This document shows positions 8,430-16,800 of a stretch of 64,000 bases of DNA, piece after piece. Position 1 is the stretch's first letter; each line of letters opens with the position of its first letter. Source of the stretch: JARDZU01 sp963730285 (GTDB lineage Bacteria > Actinomycetota > Acidimicrobiia > Spongiisociales > ZC4RG35); NCBI GenBank assembly GCA_963730285.1, contig CAVSQY010000014.1, positions 1-64,000 of the forward strand. Reading direction: 5' to 3'. A program made the translations under genes and the position numbers. Below the pieces are notes generated by a model. That model saw only the letters and a list, made by a program, of their open reading frames with translations. It was not told the origin of the DNA and searched no databases.

Positions 8430-10982
8430 GTGAGATGGCCTTTGACCGGGCGCGGGGCCGATCTGGAACAAGCAGTTGGGCTGATCGAGTCGGGCACCGG
8501 GATCGCATTCGTAGGACCTTCCGGTGTCGGCAAGAGCCGTTTGCTCCACGAACTGGTCGACCGTGTCGAGAGGAGTGGCATGGCAACGCTTCGGGTTGCT
8601 GCCTCCGAGTCCACCAAAGCCATCCCCCTCGGTCCCTTTGTCGACCTCCTGCCGGAGACCCCGACCGAAGACCGTTTGGCCATGCTAGCCATGACTCTGG
8701 CCACGCTGCGGTCGCGGGCCACCACACGTGGGCTCTTGTTGGCCGTCGACGATGCCCATCACCTAGACCCGATCTCGCTCGCCCTCCTGATCGGCGTGAT
8801 CACATCCGAGAGCGCCCTGGTCTGTCTGACTGCACGCACCGGTGAACAACTCGATGCCGACCTGGTCGGTCTTTGGACCAACAGTGTCGTCGAGCGGGTC
8901 GACCTCTCCCCGTTGACCGAAACCGGCTCCCGGGCTCTGGCCGAAGCCGTGCTGGGCCGGATCGACCAGGACCTGGCCGCCGAGTTGTGGCGGTTGTCGA
9001 GAGGCAACCCACTGGTCCTACACGAGCTGATCGAAGGTGCCGCCGGCCGGTCCATCGCCACCACCGATGAAGGAGTTTGGGTGAGGCAGGGGGCGCTGAC
9101 CGGTTCGCCCCGTCTCGCCGACCTGGTCTCCTCACGGTTGCTCGGGTTGCCTGAGCCGCTCCGACGGGACATGGAGCTGATCGCCGTCGGCGCTCCACTA
9201 CCCGGATCATTGGCCCAGGTGATGTTCGGCGAGCGGTTGGCCGACCTCGAGCAGCGAAACCTGGTGAGAGTCACCCGTCTGGTCGACGACATCCACGTGT
9301 TGCCGGCCCATCCTCTCTACGGCGAGATCCTCGACTCCCAGCTCCCGGAGACACGGAGACAGACGACATGCCGTCAACTGGTCGAAGCGGCTTTGGATCT
9401 CGGGGACGGCGTCGACCCACTTCGGGTTGCCCTGTGGCAGCGCCAGTCGGACAATGTCCTGTCACGAGATGTGGTCCTCCAAGGGGCGGCGGAGGCCCTG
9501 GCCCGACACGACGCCAACATGGCCGAAGACCTGATCGAACAGCTTCCCGACATCGACGACCGAGCCGCAGTGTTGTTGGGAAGGGCGCTCACCTATCAGC
9601 GTCACTTCGAGGAGGCGGAAGAGACCCTGCGGGGGAGGGATCCCGACGATGACGCTCTCAGGGCCGATCTGGCCTTGGCCCGAGCCCACAATCTGGGCTT
9701 CGGCCTGGGTCGGGTCGCCGATGCCGTCGACCTCCTCGACACGGTTGCCAACACGGTGCCCGGGCCGTTACGGGCACGACTCGACACCGAGAGGGGGATG
9801 CTCGCCGCCATACGTGGCGACTTCACCGATGCCGAGCGGGCCGGTCGTTCGGTGCTGGGCAACCCGGAGGCGTCCTTGGAGGCCCGTGCCTCCGCGTACG
9901 TGAATCTCTCCCTGGCCCTCGCCATGACCGCCGACTGCGACGGATTCGGGGAGATCGTCGACGAGGCCTACCGGTTGACCCGTCAGGCAAAGACAGAGCT
10001 TCCTCTCGGTGAGGATCAGATCGGTGTCATGCACTTCCCGGCGTTGGCTGCGGCCGGCCGTATCGACGAGTCGGTGGCTCACCTCGAGGAGGGCGTGACC
10101 CGTTCGGCCGGCTCGGTACTGGAGTCGACATGGCTGTGCAGTCTGGCGATGGGACATGATCTGCAAGGTCTCTTGCGCCGTGCGCTCGCGGATGCTCGCC
10201 GTGCTCATGCGCTGATGGAAGAGGCGGACCCCTTCCGTCTCGAGCCACAGGTACGGGGGGTGACGGCCCTGGAGCGTGGACAGCTGGGCGACGCCGGGGC
10301 GATGGAGGATGTGGAGAATATTGTCTTCGCTCACCCCGATCCCCGCCTCAGCATCTGGGTCGATCGGGGAAGGGTGTGGGCGCTGACCGCGGCAGGCGAG
10401 GCGGACGAGGCGGCCGAGCTGGCCGCAGTGCAAGGTCGCGAGGCAATTGCCAACCAGCATGTCTTCTGGGGTGCTCTTGCCCTGCACGACGCGGTGCGTC
10501 TCGGTCATCCAGAGTTGGTTGCCGACGACCTGGCCGCCCTGCGAAACACCCGTGGAGCCCAATTGATCAACACCTTGGCCGATCATGCCGCCGCACTGAC
10601 CGACAAAGATCCAAACGCCCTCATTGGTGTCGCCCAGACGTTGGGGTCGATGGGAGCGCTGCTGCTCGCCGCCGAGGCTGCCGCTCAGGCATCCGTGCTT
10701 GCCGATGGCCCGGGCGCCGCCCTGGCCGCATGTCTGTCGATGGGTTGGGAACTGAGATGTGAGGACCCGGTGACCCCGGCCCTCACCGCCCGGTCGAGTG
10801 TGGTCACCGGGCGCGAGTTCGAGGTGGCTCTGGACGCCGCCTCCGCCATGACCAGTGCGGAGATCTCCGAGAAGCGCTACATCTCGGTGCGCACGGTCGA
10901 CAACCATCTCCGGTCGATCTATCGAAAGCTCGGTGTTGGTGGACGGGACGAGCTGCGCGATATCTTCAAGGCGATCCTGTGA
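8430..10982 (+). CDS. LuxR-family regulator with AAA ATPase and TPR region
   Basis: An 850-aa cytoplasmic regulator of the LAL/MalT-like type. The P-loop ATPase is N-terminal: Walker A GPSGVGKSRLLHELV at about residues 29-43 and Walker B LLLAVDDAHH near 108. A long TPR-like helical region fills residues 300-780. The C-terminus is a LuxR HTH (TSAEISEKRYISVRTVDNHL, then RSIYRKLGV). In this family ligand binding to the ATPase/TPR part drives oligomerisation and DNA binding at target promoters. It is transcribed divergently from the lipoprotein operon, with GAGTAG promoter copy A between them. It is therefore the most economical candidate for the activator of the four GAGTAG promoters, which is inference. 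The start at 8430 directly precedes the ATPase fold. Confidence 0.9.
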   Translation: MRWPLTGRGADLEQAVGLIESGTGIAFVGPSGVGKSRLLHELVDRVERSGMATLRVAASESTKAIPLGPFVDLLPETPTEDRLAMLAMTLATLRSRATTRGLLLAVDDAHHLDPISLALLIGVITSESALVCLTARTGEQLDADLVGLWTNSVVERVDLSPLTETGSRALAEAVLGRIDQDLAAELWRLSRGNPLVLHELIEGAAGRSIATTDEGVWVRQGALTGSPRLADLVSSRLLGLPEPLRRDMELIAVGAPLPGSLAQVMFGERLADLEQRNLVRVTRLVDDIHVLPAHPLYGEILDSQLPETRRQTTCRQLVEAALDLGDGVDPLRVALWQRQSDNVLSRDVVLQGAAEALARHDANMAEDLIEQLPDIDDRAAVLLGRALTYQRHFEEAEETLRGRDPDDDALRADLALARAHNLGFGLGRVADAVDLLDTVANTVPGPLRARLDTERGMLAAIRGDFTDAERAGRSVLGNPEASLEARASAYVNLSLALAMTADCDGFGEIVDEAYRLTRQAKTELPLGEDQIGVMHFPALAAAGRIDESVAHLEEGVTRSAGSVLESTWLCSLAMGHDLQGLLRRALADARRAHALMEEADPFRLEPQVRGVTALERGQLGDAGAMEDVENIVFAHPDPRLSIWVDRGRVWALTAAGEADEAAELAAVQGREAIANQHVFWGALALHDAVRLGHPELVADDLAALRNTRGAQLINTLADHAAALTDKDPNALIGVAQTLGSMGALLLAAEAAAQASVLADGPGAALAACLSMGWELRCEDPVTPALTARSSVVTGREFEVALDAASAMTSAEISEKRYISVRTVDNHLRSIYRKLGVGGRDELRDIFKAIL

Positions 10983-11006
10983 TCAGACGACACGACGGCA
11001 AGGGAG

Positions 11007-11531
11007 ATGTCATATCCATTGAGTGAGATGAGTGTGGAAGCCAATGCAGACAAGTGGAGCCTCAGACCCGGGCGCATCGGCCTTGCCTGGCTGACCGCAG
11101 TCGGCGTCGACCTCTTCTTCAATGCCGGAGTCTTCGCCTTCGTCTACGAGCAGTCACGGGAGCCGGCCCTCCTCCCCGACACGGATCTGGCTTTGCGGAT
11201 CCCGGTCGCTTACGCCGCCCTGGCCCTGGCGGTGACCGCCCTCGCCTGGCTGCTTCGAGGAATCGACGCCCGTGGTGGGCGCGCCGTCAAGATCGGAGCA
11301 GGCGCCGGTCTGGTGTTGGGTGTCGCCGGCTTCGGAGCGATGTGGACTGCGATCGACGTCACCGGTCTGCTCATCGGGGTCGGGATCTTCGTCTCCGTGG
11401 TCGAGGGTGCTGGCGCCGCGGCGGTGCTCACCAGCGAAAGGGAAGGATGGAACCTGCGGATCCGGGTCGTCGTGGCCTTCGTCCTCCTCGCCGGTATCGG
11501 TCAGGTCGTCGCCAACCTGACCAACGGTTGA
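11007..11531 (+). CDS. Four-helix integral membrane protein
   Basis: A 174-aa membrane protein of unknown function with four predicted transmembrane helices: IGLAWLTAVGVDLFFNAGVF, VAYAALALAVTALAWLL, the Gly/Ala-rich AGAGLVLGVAGFGAM together with TGLLIGVGIFVSVVEG, and VVVAFVLLAGIGQVVANL. It starts 24 bases after the LuxR-ATPase gene on the same strand and is probably co-transcribed. An AGGGAG run touches the ATG at 11007, too close for a normal RBS, so the in-frame ATG at 11028 is a realistic alternative start. No catalytic motif is visible. Confidence 0.75.
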   Translation: MSYPLSEMSVEANADKWSLRPGRIGLAWLTAVGVDLFFNAGVFAFVYEQSREPALLPDTDLALRIPVAYAALALAVTALAWLLRGIDARGGRAVKIGAGAGLVLGVAGFGAMWTAIDVTGLLIGVGIFVSVVEGAGAAAVLTSEREGWNLRIRVVVAFVLLAGIGQVVANLTNG

Positions 11532-11628
11532 AAGAGTTTCCTTCCAGGTGCGGCGCCTTCTCGAGGCACCTTTCTCTCATGGCGGTTGGACCGTGTGTGA
11601 GTGAGCCCTGGTGCCGTGGAAAGAGCCG

Positions 11629-14286
11629 CTAGCCGGCCCAGCCGTTGGAGTTGGCCATGGCCACCGCTTCGAGTCGGCTGGTGGCATTCATCTTGGCCAG
11701 GATCGCCGAGACATGATGACCGGCGGTCTTCTCCGTGATGTACAGCTTGTCGGCGATGGCCGCGTTGGAGAGCCCTCGAGTCATCAGCTCCAGCACCTCA
11801 GCTTGACGTGCGGTGAGCCGGGCCGGGTTCTCCCGAGTCGAGTCCCGAGTACCACGGGGGATGCCCTTGACGCCACGGCGCTGTAACTCCCGACGCAGAC
11901 CCCGGGCCGAGCCATCGGCGCCCAGCTCGGACAGAGTGGAGAACACCGAGGTCAGGTCGGTGGACGGAACCAGAGACCGGGTGATCGCCGCCTCCACCAC
12001 ATAGCCCAGCCGCTCCCACTCGTCTGCCGCATCGGAGATACGACCCTCCCATTCCAGTCCGGCCGGTTCCGGGATCTCACCCTGTGGTGGCTCCAGGTCG
12101 AGGCGGCGGGCCCAGAAGGCCAGCATTTCCCTACCCCAGTTGTCGTCGGCCAACCCGGGCGAGCCCAACATGGCCGTATATCTGCCGCCGGCGATCTGGG
12201 GTTCGACGACTCCGACCCAGGCACCTTCCATGGCCAGGGCCGCTCCGCCCACGGCGATCTCGTGGTCACGGGAGCCCTCGATCCGATCGAGGATCCTCTC
12301 GATCATCTCCCCTGAATCCGGGTCGCCCCGCCGAAGCGCCAAGGTGGCTGCGACGATCAGGGACTCGACCTCGGTGGAGATGCAGGTTCGCTGACCGAGG
12401 ACCAACGACAGTGCTTGGTCCACCTCTTCCCAACGACCGGTGGCGAGATGGATAGACGAGAGTGTGGACACCGCGGCGATGTACCAGGCTTCGAGCTCTC
12501 GTGAGGTGGTGAAGTCGACCAGCTCCTCGAAGTATTCGGCGGCCCTTCCCAGCTCCAACGAGCCGAGGTGGGTCTTGCCGAGGTTGTTGTAGGCGCGCGC
12601 CGTCCACTCATCGGCTCCCGACTCTCTCCCCAGGCGGATCGCATCCTCGATGCGGGCCCTACCCACCGGGTCTCCCAGCCAGTGACGGCACATTCCCACA
12701 GTGGTGTTGGCATGAACCTCGACCCGGGGCGAACCTGCGGCTCGAGCCACTGCCGCCGCCTCCTCGCCATGGTCGATCGAGGCGGAAGCGTCACCTTCGA
12801 CTGCGAGCACCCAGGAGAGCACGGCGTGGGCGAGTGCCAACTCCTCCGAAGGCGGTTCACCCTGCAAGACCTCGATCGCCAATTCGGCCTCCCGGCGACA
12901 GGCCGGCAGGTCGTTCTCACGTGACTCGAAGTAGGCGAGCCAGGCTCGGGCCCGTGCCTCATCGAGCTTGGTGTCCATCATCTCCACGCGTTGGTCCGCC
13001 AGATCGCATGCCTCCTGGAAGAGGTTGACCAGGCAATGCTCCATCGCCGCTTCGAGCAGCGTGTCCTCGAGCACCTTCTCGGGCATCTTCGACTGGTATT
13101 CGAGCGCGTTGGCATAGTGGACCGCCGCCTGACGATGGGCGCCTCCTCTCGAGGCGTCCCTCGCCGCCCGTAGCGAGTAGTCCACCACCTTGTCGCCATC
13201 ACCGGCGCCGACGGCGTGATAGGCGAGCCGGGCGATGTCGGGTGAGTCGGCCGCAGTCTCTTCGAGCAGCCCCAGAAGACGCCGATGGAGGTCCATCTTC
13301 AATGCCGGGGGAACCGCCTGCTCCAGACTGTCCCTGATCAGGGCATGCCGGCAGGTCACCTGGCCGTTGACCGAATCGAGCAGCCTGCGTCGGACCGCCA
13401 GATCCACATAGCTCCCCGCCTCCGGATTCAGCTTGGTCAGCAACGTGAGTGGCAGACCGTCTGGGGAGAGCGCCACCTGGTAGAGAACCTCCAGTGCATC
13501 CGGGGAGAGTCGGGCGGCCCGGACCATGACGGCGTTGGCGATGGTGGCGGGCAGCGTCGACCCCGGATGACTCACCACCTCCTCGACCAGGAAGGGATTG
13601 CCCAGGGTGGCGGCGTGGATCTCGACCGGATCGAGGTCCAGGCCCTTGGTCAGCTCCTCCACGCCTTTCAGCGACAGAGGTTGCAGATCGATTCGTGTTC
13701 CCACCAGGGCCAGGTCGGCGGTGACCAGGTGGAGCGGGTGGGTCAGGTCCAGCTCCTCGTTCCGGAATGTCACGACCAGACAGCTCCGGGTCGGCCCGAT
13801 CCTCCGGCCCAGATACCTGACCAGGCCCAGTGTGGCCTCGTCGGCCCACTGCAGGTCCTCGATGGTCAGGACCACACGGTCACTCTTGAGCAGGTCGAGC
13901 ATCCCGGCATAGACCGCCGGGCGGCCGGAGCCGGCCCGAACGTCCCCACGCAGCTCATCGGGGAACGCATCCAGCAGATCGAACAACGGGGCGAAGGCCG
14001 TGGGCACACCTACCGGCTCGCACGCCGCCTCCAGGATCCGGTAGCGGTGATCCAACCCGGCGATGAACGTCCGAAGCAGCGAAGTCTTCCCGAAACCGGC
14101 CTCGCCGGAGATGAGGGCCACGCTCCCGGTGCTGACCGGCTCGGTCATCAGGGCGTGGAGCATCTCCAGCTGCTCGTCACGTTCGACCAGAGGCTGCAGT
14201 CCGAACACGATGCCCGACGCTACACCCCGGTTTGATCGTCCGGCTCGGGGGTCGGTCGTCGAGCTTGGGGTCTGAACGGTAACCAT
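11629..14286 (-). CDS. LuxR-family regulator with AAA ATPase and TPR region
   Basis: An 885-aa regulator with the LAL layout. Walker A GEAGFGKTSLLRTF lies at about residues 62-75 and Walker B VVLTIEDLQWAD near 143. TPR-like helices fill about 330-760. The C-terminal LuxR HTH is at about 815-880 (RQAEVLELM, GLSNAAIADKLYITEKTAGH). It starts 16 bases downstream of the 83-aa DUF4242 gene (14303-14554), so the two form an operon, with an inverted repeat at 14610-14627 upstream. A decayed copy of its last 115 codons sits at 3836-4198. The large overlapping readings on the other strand are by-products of GC-rich codon use. Confidence 0.9.
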   Translation of the reverse strand: MVTVQTPSSTTDPRAGRSNRGVASGIVFGLQPLVERDEQLEMLHALMTEPVSTGSVALISGEAGFGKTSLLRTFIAGLDHRYRILEAACEPVGVPTAFAPLFDLLDAFPDELRGDVRAGSGRPAVYAGMLDLLKSDRVVLTIEDLQWADEATLGLVRYLGRRIGPTRSCLVVTFRNEELDLTHPLHLVTADLALVGTRIDLQPLSLKGVEELTKGLDLDPVEIHAATLGNPFLVEEVVSHPGSTLPATIANAVMVRAARLSPDALEVLYQVALSPDGLPLTLLTKLNPEAGSYVDLAVRRRLLDSVNGQVTCRHALIRDSLEQAVPPALKMDLHRRLLGLLEETAADSPDIARLAYHAVGAGDGDKVVDYSLRAARDASRGGAHRQAAVHYANALEYQSKMPEKVLEDTLLEAAMEHCLVNLFQEACDLADQRVEMMDTKLDEARARAWLAYFESRENDLPACRREAELAIEVLQGEPPSEELALAHAVLSWVLAVEGDASASIDHGEEAAAVARAAGSPRVEVHANTTVGMCRHWLGDPVGRARIEDAIRLGRESGADEWTARAYNNLGKTHLGSLELGRAAEYFEELVDFTTSRELEAWYIAAVSTLSSIHLATGRWEEVDQALSLVLGQRTCISTEVESLIVAATLALRRGDPDSGEMIERILDRIEGSRDHEIAVGGAALAMEGAWVGVVEPQIAGGRYTAMLGSPGLADDNWGREMLAFWARRLDLEPPQGEIPEPAGLEWEGRISDAADEWERLGYVVEAAITRSLVPSTDLTSVFSTLSELGADGSARGLRRELQRRGVKGIPRGTRDSTRENPARLTARQAEVLELMTRGLSNAAIADKLYITEKTAGHHVSAILAKMNATSRLEAVAMANSNGWAG

Positions 14287-14302
14287 GATCGGGCCTCCCG
14301 GC

Positions 14303-14554
14303 TCAGGAGTGCTCGCTCACCGGGTAGATCTCGTCTGCCACCAGGCCATGGGCGTCCCGATGAACCCTGTTCGCCAACTCGGCGCTCTCTGCTTCGACGA
14401 GGCAGAAGATCTTGCCGGCGGCCTCATCGACCCAATAGCGCTTGTAGTCGACACCGAAGCTGCCCTGGGTCTCCAGGTCTTTGGCATGGGCCTGGGCCAC
14501 GTCGGTCTCCGATACTCCACCATCGATGGTGTGCACATCCATGAACAACGGCAT
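14303..14554 (-). CDS. DUF4242 (SCO4226-like) small protein, copy 1
   Basis: An 83-aa DUF4242 protein starting MPLFMDVHTIDGGVSETDVA and ending VADEIYPVSEHS. The family includes Streptomyces SCO4226, described as a nickel-binding protein with a ferredoxin-like fold. The His residues (MDVH, HRDAHG, SEHS) and acidic residues here are compatible with metal binding. A good RBS (AAAGGAG) precedes the ATG. It is the first gene of a two-gene operon with the 885-aa LuxR-ATPase regulator. A second copy, about 65% identical by eye, lies at 38840-39094 beside another giant regulator. A sensory or accessory role for the regulator is inferred from that repeated pairing. Confidence 0.85.
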   Translation of the reverse strand: MPLFMDVHTIDGGVSETDVAQAHAKDLETQGSFGVDYKRYWVDEAAGKIFCLVEAESAELANRVHRDAHGLVADEIYPVSEHS

Positions 14555-14609
14555 GCGAGCTCCTTTCTCGTCTCTTGCTCACAACCTATGAGGCGGGCCA
14601 CCCGAGCGC

Positions 14610-14627
14610 ATAGGGAGAATTCCCTAT
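14610..14627. promoter_or_regulatory. Inverted repeat ATAGGGA-N4-TCCCTAT upstream of DUF4242-luxR operon
   Basis: A perfect 7-bp inverted repeat with a 4-bp centre (ATAGGGAGAATTCCCTAT), 56 bases upstream of the DUF4242 start. It is a plausible dimer-binding operator for the divergent region, possibly for the LuxR regulator encoded in the same operon. The whole gene-free stretch 14555-14867 (313 bases) otherwise contains only the RBS regions of the two divergent genes and short GC-rich inverted repeats. I see no RNA gene or coding remnant in it. Confidence 0.45.
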
Positions 14628-14867
14628 CTTGGGAAATGGGCCAGGTGGCGACTCACGATCTGGCGTGATCGAACCACGGTGATGCTGGTCGTGGAGCCGG
14701 CTGCTCGGCGGCTTCCGATCTGACTTCGACCCACCATGGGCACTGCCACCCCCAAAGATGGGGCGACCTCCCGATGTGCCGTCATCGCTCCCGCCATACG
14801 TTTTGTTGGGTGATGAGCGCAACGACGTCCCCCGACCGGGGAGCGTCCCGAATCAAGGAGGAAGCCC

Positions 14868-15311
14868 ATGACGATTGCGATTCACAGACGACTCCGGCAG
14901 CAGAGGTCCATGATCGGTGTGGGGTTGGTGGCAGTCCTGACCGTGGCCACCGTCGTGGCTCTCCGTCTCGACAGCCGGCCGATCACGGTGACGGACGATC
15001 CCGCCCCGGCAGTCCAGAGTGGTGCGTTGGACCCGGCCCAGAGTGCGGCGACCGTACAGCCTCTCAGGGACGTCGAGATCCATCAGAAGTGGCTGGAGTC
15101 GGTCCGGAACGGGGCCATCGGGTCCGGTCAGGCGGCCGATGCGGGGAGCAACGCTGCGACCTTCATCGAGACGTCGGGTGGGGGTCTGGTTCGGGGTGAT
15201 GCCGGCTCGGGCCTCGTGCCCCAGCGAGCTGGAGACGCTTCCCTGCCCGCAACCGTGCCGGCTCAGCCGGCTGGAGCGGGTAATGGGTTCGGGGCCCTTC
15301 CCGCCCGATAG
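14868..15311 (+). CDS. Membrane-anchored Ala/Gly/Pro-rich hypothetical protein
   Basis: A 147-aa protein with one N-terminal hydrophobic segment (about residues 15-32, SMIGVGLVAVLTVATVVAL). It is followed by a low-complexity Ala/Gly/Pro/Gln-rich extracytoplasmic part with a predicted helix (VEIHQKWLESV). No Cys, no lipobox and no catalytic motif. An excellent RBS (AAGGAGG, 7 bases before ATG) and a strong terminator hairpin at 15323 show it is a real monocistronic gene. The family is not recognised. It faces the DUF4242-luxR operon divergently across 313 bases. Confidence 0.75.
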   Translation: MTIAIHRRLRQQRSMIGVGLVAVLTVATVVALRLDSRPITVTDDPAPAVQSGALDPAQSAATVQPLRDVEIHQKWLESVRNGAIGSGQAADAGSNAATFIETSGGGLVRGDAGSGLVPQRAGDASLPATVPAQPAGAGNGFGALPAR

Positions 15312-15322
15312 CCCGACCCTTC

Positions 15323-15372
15323 CCGACGACAGCTCCCGGATCCTCCCTTTCCGGGAGTTGTCGCGTCGGGGG
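15323..15372 (+). terminator. Rho-independent-like terminator hairpin
   Basis: CCCGACGACAGCTCCCGGA pairs with TCCGGGAGTTGTCGCGTCGGG across a 9-base pyrimidine loop, with a small bulge. The stem is about 19 bp and GC-rich. It begins 11 bases after the stop of the 147-aa gene. The U-tract is poor (GGGGTTTGCGG), which is common in high-GC actinobacteria. Confidence 0.7.
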
Positions 15373-15462
15373 GTTTGCGGTTTCTCAATTAAACGAGCCT
15401 CTGAAACTTCGGTCCACGCGGCGAGGCGGCCACAACTAGATAGCTCGGGAATCTGCGATAGA

Positions 15463-15519
15463 TGCTCACAGCGGGTGCTCTCCGGCATGATTGCGGCTGT
15501 CCCCCATTGGGTATGGGGG
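15463..15519 (+). promoter_or_regulatory. Candidate promoter and leader hairpin for the 15572 gene
   Basis: TGCTCA (15463-15468), a 17-base spacer and CATGAT (15486-15491) resemble -35/-10 elements. The segment CTCTCYGGCATGATT is shared with the tetR promoter at 43901-43914. About 10 bases after the -10 lies the inverted repeat CCCCCAT-N5-ATGGGGG (15501-15519), a possible operator or leader hairpin. Confidence 0.35.
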
Positions 15520-15571
15520 TGATCTTGAAAGCAAACAGTCGAAAGTCGATGTCAAATAGAAGGATCCCAAC

Positions 15572-16030
15572 GTGACCGAGTGGAACACATGGCTTCTATT
15601 CATCCACGTGGCCAGTGCGATGGTCTGGCTCGGCGGTGGCATTGCGATGTGCCTGCTTGGCTACCGGGCTCGTGGAAGCGCCGACGCCGCCGAGTTGGGA
15701 GACTTCGGTCGTACTCTTTCCTACGTCGGTCTGCGGGCGTTCACTCCTTCCGTGGTGCTCGTACTTGTAACCGGCATATGGATGGTCCTGGCTGGAACGG
15801 GAGATTTTGGCGATCTCTGGGTCATCATCGCCCTGGTGGCCTTCGTGACTGCGTTCCTCATCGGCGCCGTCTATCTGAGTCGCCAAGCCCTTCTCCTGGA
15901 ACGTTTGAGTCGAGACGGCGACACCCCAAGGGCACGCCTCGCACTGCAACGTTGGCTGACCGGCTACAGCACCGTGCTCCTCGTTCTCCTCGTCGCTCTC
16001 TGGGACATGATCTTCAAGCCGGGTATATGA
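15572..16030 (+). CDS. DUF2269-like four-helix membrane protein
   Basis: A 152-aa protein with four transmembrane helices: TEWNTWLLFIHVASAMVWLG, then FTPSVVLVLVTGIWMVL, LWVIIALVAFVTAFLIGAVY and TVLLVLLVALWDMIFKPG. The FIHVxxAMVWLGG N-terminus is characteristic of the DUF2269 integral membrane family. The His in helix 1 has been noted in such families as a possible haem or metal ligand, but the role is unproven. An RBS-like AGAAGGA lies 12 bases before the ATG. It appears monocistronic. Confidence 0.8.
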   Translation: MTEWNTWLLFIHVASAMVWLGGGIAMCLLGYRARGSADAAELGDFGRTLSYVGLRAFTPSVVLVLVTGIWMVLAGTGDFGDLWVIIALVAFVTAFLIGAVYLSRQALLLERLSRDGDTPRARLALQRWLTGYSTVLLVLLVALWDMIFKPGI

Positions 16031-16087
16031 GCTGTCGGGCTTCCGGACAAAGCCGAATCCCCTGGCTGATCGCCAACCGTTGCCGGC

Positions 16088-16507
16088 TCAGAAGTCGTGC
16101 CCCCAGGGGCCGACTCCGTAGATCCGCTCGACAGTGACCCGGGTCACGAATCCGGGGGGCATGTCCCGCATGGGGAATCGCTCACCAGGCCCGATGTAGA
16201 ACTCCGCCAGATGATCCATCCACTCCAGGGCCTCTCCTTCGAAGATCCTGGCGCGACCCTGGATGACCACATAGGGGTGGAGCCCCTGACCGGTGTTCTC
16301 GTGTGCCTGGAAGGAGACGGCCACACGGGGGTCACGCCGTATCGAGTCCAGCTTGTGCTGGTCGGGGAACGTGGCGAACACGAGCTCGTCACCATCGAAA
16401 CCTGCCCAGGTCACGGTGATATGGGGGGTCCCATCCGCATCCAGTGTCACGAGGTGGCCTAGTGGCCCGGTGGCGAGGAGATCGCGAACCGATTGGGGAA
16501 TGTCCAT
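16088..16507 (-). CDS. PPOX-class (F420/FMN) oxidoreductase family protein
   Basis: A 139-aa split-barrel flavin/deazaflavin-binding protein of the pyridoxamine-5'-phosphate oxidase-like superfamily. Features are LATGPLGHLVTLDADGTPHI near the N-terminus, VTWAGFDGDELVFAT, and HKLDSIRRDPRVAVSFQ, the typical phosphate and cofactor-contacting segment of PPOX F420-dependent enzymes. The start is set at the ATG at 16507 (MDIPQSVRDLL) because homology begins there. A longer in-frame reading to 16786 has no family support. It likely reduces or oxidises small organic substrates with F420H2. The substrate is unknown. Confidence 0.85.
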   Translation of the reverse strand: MDIPQSVRDLLATGPLGHLVTLDADGTPHITVTWAGFDGDELVFATFPDQHKLDSIRRDPRVAVSFQAHENTGQGLHPYVVIQGRARIFEGEALEWMDHLAEFYIGPGERFPMRDMPPGFVTRVTVERIYGVGPWGHDF

Positions 16508-16800
16508 AACGACCGAGGTTACAACCGGAGCCAGATTCGGTGGTCCGACGGCATCACGCAGGGGTGTTGAGCTGGGTCTGGGCGGTGAGTTTGGCCTCTG
16601 ACCGGGGGCGGGCCGATCTGAGAATGTAGTGGGTTTGATCGGGTTTGGGCAGCGGGATCGGATTATTGGGGCCGGCGAGCGCGGGCAGCACGTGTCAAGG
16701 TTCTGCTGAGACATTCCGAAGACATCTGGAGAGCAGAATCGAATCCGGAGTTCCTCCGGGGTGTCTCGTTGAAAGTTTGCGGTCACGTTGGGAGTAACCC

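Noticed and set aside
9768..10907. 379-codon minus-strand reading opposite the 850-aa LuxR regulator
   Set aside because: Antisense artefact; no recognisable family.
16620..16660. Third copy of the 45-bp hairpin element (GTGGGTTTGATCGGGTTTGGG)
   Set aside because: The interior is similar but the terminal GTGAAC/GTTCAC stem is missing.
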